Shown one piece after another: positions 1 to 7,633 of a stretch of DNA of 64,000 nucleotides (positions are counted from its first letter, which is position 1; each line of letters begins with the position of its first letter). The DNA is taken from positions 1-64,000 of the forward strand of contig NZ_FOYL01000014.1 in assembly GCF_900115955.1 (NCBI RefSeq). The letters are read 5' to 3'. Both the position numbers and the translations under genes were made by a program. The notes under the pieces were generated by a model. The model worked only from the letters and a program-made list of their open reading frames with translations, was not told where the DNA came from and made no database searches. This DNA comes from Lentzea waywayandensis. GTDB lineage: Bacteria > Actinomycetota > Actinomycetes > Mycobacteriales > Pseudonocardiaceae.

Positions 1-293
1 ACCGGGGACGGCACCGGCGGAAGAGCACGCTTCTTACGGCCGATCGTGGCCTGAATGTCGCCGCCGGTCTCGGCAAACCGCCTGGCGACCAGCCGCAGCA
101 TCTCACCCGAGACCCCGAGCCGGGCCGCGATCACTTCCTTCGGATCAGGCTCACCCACCGAGGTATCCAGCGCGAGCAGCACCCGCGCCCGCCGGATCGC
201 CGACGCCGAGTGCACGCCCGTGGTGGTCAGCCGGAGCAGTTCTTCACGATCCCGCGCCGACAACGTGACCGGCCGTTTCAACTGGGAGGCCAT
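1..293 (-). CDS. IS630-family transposase, N-terminal part (cut by window edge)
   Basis: The reading frame on the minus strand starts at the ATG at 293 and is open to the window edge, giving about 97 residues (MASQLKRPVTLSARDREEL...). A helix-turn-helix region follows, with AARLGVSGEMLRLVARRF, then a basic stretch ending GRKKRALPPVP. This matches my knowledge of the N-terminal DNA-binding half of IS630-type transposases; the DDE catalytic part would lie left of the window. The gene points away from the SDR gene and its element ends at the CTAG at 343-346. Whether the element is intact cannot be judged from here. Confidence 0.75.
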   Translation of the reverse strand, partial: MASQLKRPVTLSARDREELLRLTTTGVHSASAIRRARVLLALDTSVGEPDPKEVIAARLGVSGEMLRLVARRFAETGGDIQATIGRKKRALPPVPSP

Positions 294-346
294 GACAACA
301 GCCTCCCAGCCACATGCATCAAAACTAAGCAGCGACACACTACTAG
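1..346 (-). mobile_element. IS630-type insertion sequence, right end (partial)
   Basis: The transposase start is followed by about 50 bp of non-coding DNA that runs to CTAG at 343-346. IS630 is known to insert at CTAG with duplication of TA, so this is a credible outer boundary. Read inward on the minus strand from 346 the end is CTAGTAGTGTGTCGCTGC. A close copy of that string (16 of 18) lies at 8536-8553. The other end of the element is outside the window, so the terminal repeat cannot be confirmed. Confidence 0.5.
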
Positions 347-509
347 TGGCGTGGCCCAGAACGTTGCCGGGCGAATTCGCGGTCAGACGGGTGCATCGTC
401 GTACCGCCCCCACGTCCTCGTACTGGTTGTACGTGGGCGTGGGGGCGGTACGACGAGGTGCCCTGCTGAGCGTGAATTACCCAGTCAACGTTCTGGGTCG
501 CGCCACTAG
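343..509. repeat. 167-bp near-complete palindrome bounded by CTAG (MITE-like)
   Basis: The two 72-base arms, 343-414 and 438-509, are mirror images around position 426. The outer 24 bases match at 22 positions, the middle 29 at about 18, and the inner 19 (396-414 against 438-456) at all 19. The 23-base loop holds a further CGTAC/GTACG hairpin (419-423 and 429-433). Both ends are CTAG (343-346 and 506-509). No coding capacity is credible. The structure fits a non-autonomous miniature element that uses an IS630-type transposase, or a very strong bidirectional hairpin. The right CTAG supplies the stop codon of the SDR gene. Confidence 0.75.
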
Positions 510-1240
510 CTCTGGGCGGTCGGCCGCACGGCGATCTCGTTCACGTCGACGTCGGCCGGCTGCTCGATCGCGAACGCGATGGCGCGGGCGATGGCGTCCG
601 GCGGGATCGCGATCTCGTCGCGCATGCCCGCGATCCGTTCCCGCACAGCGGTGTTGCTCGACGCCTCCGCGAAACCGGTGTGCACGAAGCCGGGGAACAC
701 GGTGGTCACCCGCACCGAAGGGCCCGCCTCCTGACGCAGGCCCTCGCAGATCGACCGGACCGCGACCTTGGTGCCCGCGTAGACCGCCATGGCCGGCACT
801 ACGTTGAACGCGGCCGTGGAGGCCGTGGTGATGAAGTGCCCTGCTTGTTGCTCACGGAACACCGGTAGCGCGGCCGCGATGCCGTGCAGCACGCCCTTGA
901 TGTTGACGTCGACCATCTCGTCCCACTCGTCGACGCGCAGGTCGTCCAGTGGCGAGATCGGGCCGACTCCCGCGTTGCCGACCAGCACGTCGAGCCGGCC
1001 GAACCGCTCGCGGGCCAGTGCCACCAACGCGTGCAGGTCTTCGCGGCGGGTCACGTCGGTGCGCGTGTGCACGGCCGTGCCGCCCGCCTTCTCGATCCTG
1101 GCCACGAGGTCCGCGAGACGCTCCGACCGGCGTGCCCCGAGCACGAGGCGCGCGCCCCGTTCCGCGAGCAGCAAGGCGGTCGCCTCGCCGATCCCGCTGC
1201 TGGCGCCGGTGATCGCCACGACTTTGTCCGTAGTTGCCAT
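506..1240 (-). CDS. SDR family NAD(P)-dependent oxidoreductase
   Basis: A 244-residue classical short-chain dehydrogenase/reductase, the usual length for the family. The Rossmann cofactor motif TGASSGIG is at residues 11-18, NAG at 89-91, the catalytic Ser at about 141 and the YxxxK pair at Y154/K158, with N113 completing the tetrad. The substrate cannot be read from sequence. It is divergent from an XRE regulator 68 bp away, an arrangement often seen when the regulator controls the enzyme. Its TAG stop lies inside the terminal CTAG of the neighbouring palindromic element, so insertion may have set the C-terminus. Confidence 0.9.
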   Translation of the reverse strand: MATTDKVVAITGASSGIGEATALLLAERGARLVLGARRSERLADLVARIEKAGGTAVHTRTDVTRREDLHALVALARERFGRLDVLVGNAGVGPISPLDDLRVDEWDEMVDVNIKGVLHGIAAALPVFREQQAGHFITTASTAAFNVVPAMAVYAGTKVAVRSICEGLRQEAGPSVRVTTVFPGFVHTGFAEASSNTAVRERIAGMRDEIAIPPDAIARAIAFAIEQPADVDVNEIAVRPTAQS

Positions 1241-1308
1241 GAACCCAGCCTGCGTTAGGCTCAGCCTGGTATCCAGAGCCCCTTTATTCTGGTACTGGAG
1301 GTGCCAGC
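1241..1308. promoter_or_regulatory. Divergent promoter region of SDR and XRE genes
   Basis: This 68-bp gap must carry both promoters. It contains two small palindromes, AGGCT-C-AGCCT at 1257-1267 and CTGG-TAT-CCAG at 1266-1276, that could be operator half-sites for the XRE protein. A TATTCT string follows as a possible -10 for the plus-strand gene, then a GGAGG ribosome site before its ATG. The function of the palindromes is inferred from position only. Confidence 0.4.
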
Positions 1309-2088
1309 ATGCGACGAACGGACGATCAGCGCCGCGAGCTGGGCGCGTTCCTGCGCAGCCGCCGCGAACGGCTCACCCCTGCCGCGGCGGGCCTGCCGCG
1401 CACCGGCCGGCGGCGCACTCCAGGCCTGCGCCGGGAGGAGCTCGCGGTGCTCGCGGGGATCAGCGCCACCTGGTACACGTACCTGGAGCAGGGCCGCGAC
1501 GTGCAGGCGTCCGACCAGGTGCTCGGCGCGCTGGCCTCCGCCCTCGGGCTCGGTCCGTCCGAAAAGGACCATCTGTTCCGGCTCGCGGGCCACGCGCGAC
1601 CGCACACCCTCGAAGCCGAACTGGCCGCGGAAGTCGCTGCCGTGCCGGGGTTTCTGGACCCGCATCCGGCGTTCATCATCGGCGCCACCTACGACGTGCT
1701 CAGCCACAACGAGGCGGCGGGCGAGCTCTTTCCCAGTCTCCGCAAGGAGAAACCGAGCTTCGCGCGCTGGGTGTTCACCGATCCGGAGTCGCGGCACGTC
1801 CTGATCGACTGGGAGGTGGAGGCCCGCGGCCTGCTGGCCCGGCTGCGCGCGCTCGCCGGCCGGCATCCCGCCGACGAGCGGTTCACCCGGCTGATCGAGG
1901 ACCTGCACGAGGCCAGCCAGGAGGTGCGCTCCTGGTGGCCCCACTACGACGTGCAGCCCCGGCACGGCGGCCGGAAACGCTTGCGGCACCCCAGGCTCGG
2001 GCCGCTCGACTACGCGTACACCGCGTTCCACCTCGCCGAGCAGCCCGACCAGACGCTGGTCGTCTACTCGGACGAACGGCCGTGCTAG
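1309..2088 (+). CDS. XRE-type helix-turn-helix regulator with MmyB-like C-terminal domain
   Basis: A 259-residue protein. The N-terminus carries a HTH_XRE domain (about residues 10-85, with TPGLRREELAVLAGISATWY, typical of actinobacterial MmyB/MltR-like regulators). A ligand-binding-like region follows, with PAFIIGATYDVLSHNEAA and a C-terminal YAYTAFHLAEQPDQTL motif. The family represses or activates adjacent oxidoreductase genes, and the divergent SDR gene is the obvious target. A GGAGG ribosome site precedes the ATG. The gene ends in a CTAG that is also the stop of the convergent esterase gene. Confidence 0.88.
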   Translation: MRRTDDQRRELGAFLRSRRERLTPAAAGLPRTGRRRTPGLRREELAVLAGISATWYTYLEQGRDVQASDQVLGALASALGLGPSEKDHLFRLAGHARPHTLEAELAAEVAAVPGFLDPHPAFIIGATYDVLSHNEAAGELFPSLRKEKPSFARWVFTDPESRHVLIDWEVEARGLLARLRALAGRHPADERFTRLIEDLHEASQEVRSWWPHYDVQPRHGGRKRLRHPRLGPLDYAYTAFHLAEQPDQTLVVYSDERPC

Positions 2089-2903
2089 GCGGCGCGCGGG
2101 TACAGGCGGGCCATCCCGGGCGGCGCGGCGAAGGGCGCCCACGTGCCCTCCGCCTGTGCCAGCCGGTCCGCTACCACCCACAGAACGCTGGAGTTGAAGC
2201 CATATCCCAGGTGTGAGGACGACACCTGGACGTTCTCCCTGCGCTGTCCCGGTTCCTCGACGCACGACTCCCACGAGACGATGCCGTCCGTCTTGGAGTA
2301 GATCGACGTGGCGGGCACCGGGATCGGCGGCCTCGTCGACTCCAGCGGCGGGAACTCGTCCTTCGGGATGTGCAGCCGGGAGAACAACGCGAAAGCGGGC
2401 ATTGCCCGTGACTGCACGGGATCGCTCATGTTGTACGGCGAACCCATGGTGATCACCTGGCGGACGCGGTGCGGGTGGTCGCGCGCCATCTCGCGCGCGA
2501 AGATCCCGCCCAGCGACCAGCCGACGATGGTGACCGGCCCGCCGTGGGCGTCCGAGACCTTCTTCACCAACGCGTGCATGCCGTCCACGGCCTTGCGCGT
2601 CGGCCCGATGTTGCGGCCCAGGCCCCACGGATTCACCTGATAGCCCAAACCGGACAGAAAACGGCGCAGCATCACCGTGGACGAGTCGGCGGCACCGAGG
2701 CCGGGAAAGACCAGGACCGGGTGGCCGTCACCGGACGGCGCGCCGCGCAGCATCGACCGGGTGGCCACGAACTCGCTGACGTCGAGCGCGCAGCGGGTGG
2801 GCTCGGTGAGATACCAGAACAGGCCGGGCGCACTGCCTCTGACGAGGTGGAGGGGCGAAGCGACAGGCACTTCGTAGACTTCGTCCGAAGGAACGGCAGA
2901 CAT
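2085..2903 (-). CDS. Alpha/beta hydrolase (esterase/lipase-like)
   Basis: A 272-residue alpha/beta-hydrolase. The nucleophile elbow GWSLG is at 128-132 (Ser130), after an HPVLVFPGLGA strand and oxyanion loop at about 61-71. I chose ATG 2903 rather than the in-frame upstream start at 2969 because GGAGG lies five to seven bases before it. There is no clear signal peptide. It is divergent from a WS/DGAT acyltransferase, so a role in neutral-lipid or wax-ester turnover is plausible but inferred from position only. Confidence 0.85.
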   Translation of the reverse strand: MSAVPSDEVYEVPVASPLHLVRGSAPGLFWYLTEPTRCALDVSEFVATRSMLRGAPSGDGHPVLVFPGLGAADSSTVMLRRFLSGLGYQVNPWGLGRNIGPTRKAVDGMHALVKKVSDAHGGPVTIVGWSLGGIFAREMARDHPHRVRQVITMGSPYNMSDPVQSRAMPAFALFSRLHIPKDEFPPLESTRPPIPVPATSIYSKTDGIVSWESCVEEPGQRRENVQVSSSHLGYGFNSSVLWVVADRLAQAEGTWAPFAAPPGMARLYPRAA

Positions 2904-3115
2904 AGGAGCCTCCCCACACGTCGACAACCCCGAGCCGGCGCCCTGGGCGGCGTTGCCCAGTGAGTCCATGATGTTTCGTGAACGATCTTTTTGCCAGTAC
3001 TTTCGAGTCTCGATTCGCCACGTGCAGGTAACACGTTGGCAACCTCACACGTGTGCACTGCCTCTCACCTGCATGGACGTCGATTGAGACGCTTCGGTCC
3101 TCTACTCTTTTTCAA
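2904..3115. promoter_or_regulatory. Divergent promoter region, esterase / WS-DGAT
   Basis: This 212-bp intergenic region holds a perfect 10-bp palindrome CACACGTGTG at 3046-3055. Immediately before the GTG at 3116 there is TACTCT followed by seven bases. That is the actinobacterial TANNNT(N7)-start pattern of a leaderless transcript and supports the GTG as both transcription and translation start. No Shine-Dalgarno sequence is present there. Confidence 0.45.
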
Positions 3116-4738
3116 GTGGATCGGATGAGCTCTCTGGACGCCAGCTTCTACTTCATCGAGGACGAGAACGTGCCCATGCACGTCGGTTCCGTCCTGGTTT
3201 TCGACGGACCGGCCCCGTCCTACGGCGACGTGATCCGTCTCTTCCTGGCGCGCATGGACCAGGTGCCCCGCTACCGGCAGAAGGTGAAGGCGCTGCCGTT
3301 CCACGTCGGTCGTCCGGTCTGGGTCGACGACGACCACTTCAACATCCTCTACCACGTGCGCCACACCGCGGTGCCGTCGCCGGGCGGGGAGGACCAGCTG
3401 CGCAACCTCGCGGGCCGGATCTTCGCGCAGAAGCTCGACGACAAGAAGCCGCTGTGGGAGGCCTGGCTGGTCGAGGGCCTCGAGGGCGGTCGCTGGGCGA
3501 TCATCTCCAAGGTCCACCACTGCATGATCGACGGAGTGTCCGGTTCGGACATGCTCCAGCTCATCCTCGACTTCAAGAAGGAGAGCGTCCTTCCGGAGCC
3601 GAAGGAGTGGAAGCCGCAGCCGCAGCCGTCCACGCTCGATCTGGTCATCGACGGTGTCCGCGACGCCGTGGTGACGCCGGTGCAGCACCTGTCCGCGTTG
3701 CCCGCCGTCGCGCGGAACGTGCGCTCCCTGAGCGAGATCATGGACTTCGGCAAGACCGTTCTCGGTTCTCTTCCCGGTACGGCGAAGCGTTTGGTCACGC
3801 GCGCGGCGACCTCTTTGAACGGTCCGATCGGACCGCACCGCCGGTGGGTGTGGGCGCGTGCGAACCTGGCTGAGATCAAACAGATCCGCACTGCCGCCGG
3901 TGGCACCGTCAACGACGTCATCCTGACGGCGATCACGCGTGGTTTCCGGGATCTGCTGGAGAAGCGCGGCGAGCTGACCGAGGGCATGGTCGTGCGGACC
4001 ATGGTCCCCGTGTCGATGCGCAAGTCCGACCAGCACAACGAGCTGAACAACCGCGTCAGCGCCGTGCTGGTGAACCTGCCCGTGGGCGAGTCGGACCCGG
4101 TGCAGCGCCTCGCGTCGATCCGCGCGCAGATGGACGACCTGAAGAGCTCGCGCCAGGCCGCGGGTGCCGACGTCATCACGAACCTGTCGAACTTCGCCGC
4201 GCCGACGCTGATGGCGCTGGGGTCGCGGACCGCGATGCGGTTCCCGCAGCAGATCCTGCAGACCGTCACCACGAACGTTCCCGGCCCGCGCATCCCGCTC
4301 TACATGCTCGGCCGCCCGCTGGTGGAGATGTTCCCGTACGTGCCGGTCGCGTCCACGATCCGGATCACCGTCGGCATCTTCTCCTACCTCGACCGGTTCA
4401 CCTTCGGCATCAACGCCGACTTCGACGGTGTGCCGGACGTCCAGCTGCTCGCCGACGGCATCCGCGCCGGTTTCGACGAGATGGTCGCGCTGGCCGCCGA
4501 GGCGACCGAGAGGGCGGAGACCGCCCAGAAGGTCGTCGACGCCACGCCCGCTGCCAAGCCCGCTCCCACCAAGCCTGCTGCCACCAAGTCTGCTGCCACC
4601 AAGCCCACTGCCGCCAAGCCTGCCGCTGCCAAGCCGGCGGCGAAGAAGCCCGCTCCCAAGCCTCGTGCCCCGCGGGCGACGACCAAGGCGGCGACCACCA
4701 CCTCTGCCAACGGTGTGAAGCCGGAGACGACGGCCTGA
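3116..4738 (+). CDS. Wax ester synthase/diacylglycerol acyltransferase (WS/DGAT family)
   Basis: A 540-residue O-acyltransferase that would make triacylglycerol or wax ester from acyl-CoA. The family N-terminus VDRMSSLDASF is followed by the catalytic HHxxxDG motif as HHCMIDG at residues 134-140, and later PGPRIPLYMLG. The GTG start gives the typical family N-terminus; an ATG at 3053 would add an unlikely leader. After about residue 470 the protein ends in a low-complexity Ala/Pro/Lys tail of some 65 residues made of AAxKP-type repeats, absent from the core enzyme, which may bind nucleic acid or membranes. It is divergent from an esterase. Confidence 0.93.
   Translation: MDRMSSLDASFYFIEDENVPMHVGSVLVFDGPAPSYGDVIRLFLARMDQVPRYRQKVKALPFHVGRPVWVDDDHFNILYHVRHTAVPSPGGEDQLRNLAGRIFAQKLDDKKPLWEAWLVEGLEGGRWAIISKVHHCMIDGVSGSDMLQLILDFKKESVLPEPKEWKPQPQPSTLDLVIDGVRDAVVTPVQHLSALPAVARNVRSLSEIMDFGKTVLGSLPGTAKRLVTRAATSLNGPIGPHRRWVWARANLAEIKQIRTAAGGTVNDVILTAITRGFRDLLEKRGELTEGMVVRTMVPVSMRKSDQHNELNNRVSAVLVNLPVGESDPVQRLASIRAQMDDLKSSRQAAGADVITNLSNFAAPTLMALGSRTAMRFPQQILQTVTTNVPGPRIPLYMLGRPLVEMFPYVPVASTIRITVGIFSYLDRFTFGINADFDGVPDVQLLADGIRAGFDEMVALAAEATERAETAQKVVDATPAAKPAPTKPAATKSAATKPTAAKPAAAKPAAKKPAPKPRAPRATTKAATTTSANGVKPETTA
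4548..4680 (+). repeat. Short tandem repeats encoding a histone-H1-like Ala/Pro/Lys tail
   Basis: Within the WS/DGAT gene, imperfect units of about 12-18 bases (variants of GCTGCCACCAAG) are repeated and encode AATKS/AAKP motifs. Such tracts can expand or shrink by slippage, so tail length may vary between strains. This is a description of the sequence; no function is shown. Confidence 0.6.
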
Positions 4739-4788
4739 GACACGATCTGACGGTTCAGGCGGGCGCACACGACCTGCAGCTGACCGTA

Positions 4789-5292
4789 GTGGGACTCGAC
4801 GCACGGCTGGGCGCCCTGGGACTGGCGCTCGGTCAGGTCGACGACGTCCGCATCGAGCTGGAGGACGTTCGGTGGTCGCGCTGGCGTGCTCGCCGCGCGA
4901 CCGTCGTGTGCCGGGACGTGCACGTGAACCCGCCCGCGGTCCTCGTGTCGTCGCCTGTGGAGTTCCGGGTCGAAGTGGACTTCGCGGACATTCCGGAGTT
5001 ACAACCGGTCAGTTGGTTCCCGTTGACCGTCCAGTTGGTCGGCTCGGAGCTGCACGTGCGGCTGCACAAGTGGCTGCCCGCACGCGTGTTCGCGGTGCCG
5101 GAGCTGCCGCGCGGCATCCAGCTGACGGGGGTCGAGCAGCTCGACGACCACTTCGTGCTGACCGGGGCCGCCCCCGTGCTGCGGGAGCGGCTCACCCTGG
5201 GTCAGCTCGCGGACGTGCTCAGGCGGTTGGCGTCCATCCAGTCCAGGACCCGCTCGGACACGACCTCGGGGATCTCCATCTGGGGCACGTGA
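4789..5292 (+). CDS. Small hypothetical protein, LmeA/DUF2993-like
   Basis: A possible gene of 167 residues from a GTG. The alternating hydrophobic pattern (VRIELEDVRW, VSSPVEFRVEVDF, GIQLTGVEQLDDHFVLTG) resembles the lipid-binding beta folds of LmeA/DUF2993 proteins. The frame stays open and protein-like upstream of the GTG into the end of the WS/DGAT gene, but no other start is visible, so the true N-terminus is unclear. Its 3' end overlaps the convergent hydrolase gene by about 90 bases, so the C-terminal 30 residues are doubtful. It could be degenerate. Confidence is modest. Confidence 0.45.
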   Translation: MGLDARLGALGLALGQVDDVRIELEDVRWSRWRARRATVVCRDVHVNPPAVLVSSPVEFRVEVDFADIPELQPVSWFPLTVQLVGSELHVRLHKWLPARVFAVPELPRGIQLTGVEQLDDHFVLTGAAPVLRERLTLGQLADVLRRLASIQSRTRSDTTSGISIWGT

Positions 5293-6116
5293 CCGACGTT
5301 CGCGTACTCGTCGTAGCGCCAGTGCGGGTACTTGCGCGCCACGTACCGGGCGGCGGCGACGTTGACGAGCCTGTCGCGGTCGCCGCTCATCAGGAACACC
5401 GGCACGCGGACCTTGGACATCGCCCCGTAGTAGGCACCGCGCTTCGAGGACGTGAACACGACACTGCGCGCGGCGTCGAGGAACGCCCTGTCCAGTCCCT
5501 CGACCTTGGCGCGCTCGCCGATCAGGTGCTCGCTGGCCTGCTTGAGCTCCTCGGGGATGCCCGACGGGTCCGCGCAGACCAGTTCCAGCAGGCGTTCGAC
5601 CTGACGGCGGGCCGGGACGGCCTTCGACCTGGCCAGAAAGCGTTCGCCGAGGCCCGGCACGGAGTACAGGAAGAACGTGCCGAGCATCGCCGGGTCCGGC
5701 CGCGTCCCGAGCACCATCGGCAGCGCGGGGTCGACCAGCACCAGGCCCCTGACCAGCTCGGGGTCGTAGGCGGTCTGGAAGAGCGAGATCAGCCCGCCCA
5801 TCGAGTTGCCGACCAGGATCACCGGTTCCCCGACGACCTCGCGCAGGAACCGGCCCAGCAGCCTCGTGTTGGCCTGGACCGTGGTCTGCCGGCCCTCCGG
5901 GTTGGTCAGGCCGTGCCCGGCGAGGTCGACGGCCGTGACGCGGGCCTTCCGCGCGAGCAACGGCGCCAGCAGCACCCAGTTGAGGTGCGAACCGCCGAGG
6001 CCGTGCACGAGAACGATGCGCGGCCCGTCCGCCGGTCCGCCGAAGTCGACCCAGTGCACGGGCCCGTCGAGGTCCGCGTGGTGGCTGGTGCCGCCGAAGT
6101 TCGCCACAGTCGTCAT
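5202..6116 (-). CDS. Alpha/beta fold hydrolase
   Basis: A 304-residue alpha/beta hydrolase starting MTTVANFGG at ATG 6116. It has the oxyanion segment VLVHGLGGSHLNW (about 35-47), the nucleophile elbow GNSMG at 103-107 (Ser105) and a late His in NVGHVP. The catalytic acid is probably in the MSGDRDRLV segment. It resembles epoxide-hydrolase or haloalkane-type serine hydrolases; the substrate is unknown. Two direct repeats lie directly upstream of the start, suggesting a TetR-type switch. The longer open frame to 6410 would run through the upstream gene's end and is rejected. Confidence 0.85.
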   Translation of the reverse strand: MTTVANFGGTSHHADLDGPVHWVDFGGPADGPRIVLVHGLGGSHLNWVLLAPLLARKARVTAVDLAGHGLTNPEGRQTTVQANTRLLGRFLREVVGEPVILVGNSMGGLISLFQTAYDPELVRGLVLVDPALPMVLGTRPDPAMLGTFFLYSVPGLGERFLARSKAVPARRQVERLLELVCADPSGIPEELKQASEHLIGERAKVEGLDRAFLDAARSVVFTSSKRGAYYGAMSKVRVPVFLMSGDRDRLVNVAAARYVARKYPHWRYDEYANVGHVPQMEIPEVVSERVLDWMDANRLSTSAS

Positions 6117-6150
6117 ACCAACCAGTATGTCGCTTGAACCAACCAGTCGG
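6117..6150 (-). promoter_or_regulatory. Putative TetR-type operator (two direct repeats)
   Basis: The string ACCAACCAGT occurs at 6117-6126 and again at 6138-6147, exactly 21 bp (two helical turns) apart. The second copy extends to ACCAACCAGTCGGT, an imperfect palindrome of the ACCRAC-NN-GTYGGT type used by several TetR-family repressors. It abuts the start codon of the hydrolase, so binding would block its transcription. No TetR gene is in the window; the regulator is inferred. Confidence 0.45.
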
Positions 6151-6159
6151 TAGTGACGT

Positions 6160-6996
6160 TCAGCGCCACGGTTGGGCGGGCAGGCAGTCAGCCTTCGGCG
6201 TGCGCCGGTCACCGAAGACGACCTCTCCGGTCCGCGGGTCGAGGTAGCAGGCGCGCTCCAGGTCGCTGCTGACGCCGAGCAGGGTGCCCTCGGCGTCGTA
6301 GGCCCGCACGACCTCGTTCGTCGGCGCGTTCGGAATGCCCCAGTTCGGGGGGTAGTAGATGCGCGCGGCGTACGTGCCGTTGGCGACCTTGGCTTCGACG
6401 GTCTGGTCATCGACCGTGAAGGTCACCCGCGCGACCTTGTCGTCGACCCTGCCGACGGAGGTGCGGTTGCCGGGCACGTTCGCCGACTCGGGCCTGCCGT
6501 CCATGGCACCGCCGGAGCGCGCCCCCTGGTAGTCGATGGAGAAGTGCCCTGGCAGCCACTGCACCGCGGTCTGCCCGAAGGCCGAGTTGTACGCGACACC
6601 ACCGACGCCGATGCTGCACACGAGGCCTTCCTTCTCGCTGTAGAGCACTGCCCACCGGGTCTGGTCGTTCAACAGCTGGCGCAGCTTCGGCGGCTTGGAG
6701 CCGGCGGACTCGGCGCAGCCCTTCTCGATCGCGGCGACCTCCTCGCGCGGGATTCCGAAGTCGGCGGACGGTGTCGCCGGTGACGTGGTGATCTGAACTG
6801 CCGGCACCGGCAGCGTCGGGAGGGGCCTGAACACCACGATGCCGGCGGTGACGACGGCGACGGCAGCCGCGGCGGCGAGGATCGGGACGGCCAGCCGCCG
6901 GGACCCGCGTCGAGTGGCCGCGCGTTCGATCTCGGCGCGGATGCGTGCCTGGCGACCGGGTGGCAGGTCGCGAGTGGGCGGAAGCATGCTGGTCAT
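6160..6996 (-). CDS. Sigma-factor-linked membrane protein (unknown function)
   Basis: A 278-residue protein of no family I recognise with certainty. A short cytoplasmic N-terminus (LPPGRQARIRAEIERAA) precedes one transmembrane segment (about residues 37-58, LAVPILAAAAAVAVVTAGIVV) and a large extracytoplasmic domain. I chose ATG 6996 because GGAGGA precedes it and it overlaps the stop of the sigma gene as ATGA, so the two are translationally coupled. The topology fits a product co-expressed with an ECF sigma factor, perhaps a sensor or anti-sigma factor, but no zinc anti-sigma motif is visible. Confidence 0.75.
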   Translation of the reverse strand: MTSMLPPTRDLPPGRQARIRAEIERAATRRGSRRLAVPILAAAAAVAVVTAGIVVFRPLPTLPVPAVQITTSPATPSADFGIPREEVAAIEKGCAESAGSKPPKLRQLLNDQTRWAVLYSEKEGLVCSIGVGGVAYNSAFGQTAVQWLPGHFSIDYQGARSGGAMDGRPESANVPGNRTSVGRVDDKVARVTFTVDDQTVEAKVANGTYAARIYYPPNWGIPNAPTNEVVRAYDAEGTLLGVSSDLERACYLDPRTGEVVFGDRRTPKADCLPAQPWR

Positions 6997-7562
6997 CGGT
7001 CCTCCCCGGTGTGCACGAGCTCCCGGTGCTGCTGGAGCTTCGACTTCGCCTTGCTGACCCGCGCACGCACGCTGCCCTCGGTGATGCCCAGCACCGCCGC
7101 CGCGTCCGCGTACGACACCCCCGACCACACGCACAGCGCGAGCGCCTCACGTTCGTTGCGCGGCAGGTCCGCCACGGCGTCGAGCAGGTCCTTCATCTGC
7201 CGCTGGTCGTCGAGGCGCTCCGCGACCCGGTCCGCGTGGTCGGGCACCGGCCGTTCCTCGCCGACGCGTCGCAGGTTCCTGAGCCGCCGGGTGAGGGAGC
7301 GCTGCTCGTTGCGCACCACGTTCGTCGCGACCGTGAGCAGCCACGGCAGCGCCGACTCGCGCTCCAGCCGCACGTCGTCGCGCTTGCGCCAGGCCAGCAG
7401 GAACGTTGCCTGCAGGTGGTCCTCGGCCTCCGCCCAGGACGCGGTCAGCCGGAAGCAGTGGTTGTAGACCGCCTTCGCGTGCCGGTCGAACAGCACTCCG
7501 AAGGCGTGCGCACTGCCCCCAGCGGCCTGCGACCACAACGCTCGGTCGTCTTCGGTCGTCAT
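6993..7562 (-). CDS. RNA polymerase ECF sigma-70 factor
   Basis: A 189-residue extracytoplasmic-function sigma factor. Region 2 covers about residues 18-85 (FDRHAKAVYNHCFRLT, LPWLLTVATNVVRNEQR), and region 4 covers about 125-180 (LPRNEREALALCVWSGVSYADAAAVLGITEGSVRARVSKAKSKL). It lacks region 3 and any SnoaL-like C-terminal extension. The stop overlaps the next gene by four bases. It is divergent from the phosphotransferase-fold gene with 71 bp between them, so autoregulation from that gap is likely. Confidence 0.92.
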   Translation of the reverse strand: MTTEDDRALWSQAAGGSAHAFGVLFDRHAKAVYNHCFRLTASWAEAEDHLQATFLLAWRKRDDVRLERESALPWLLTVATNVVRNEQRSLTRRLRNLRRVGEERPVPDHADRVAERLDDQRQMKDLLDAVADLPRNEREALALCVWSGVSYADAAAVLGITEGSVRARVSKAKSKLQQHRELVHTGEDR

Positions 7563-7633
7563 GTCTGTTCGTGTCCGCTCATGGCAGAAGTGTTGGCACC
7601 AGTTTCACGTGCCTCCCACTACCGTTCCGCACC

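Noticed and set aside
3065..4804. 579-codon antisense frame over the WS/DGAT gene
   Set aside because: Arg/Asp/His-rich, no domain, and fully opposite to a gene with a clear HHxxxDG motif.
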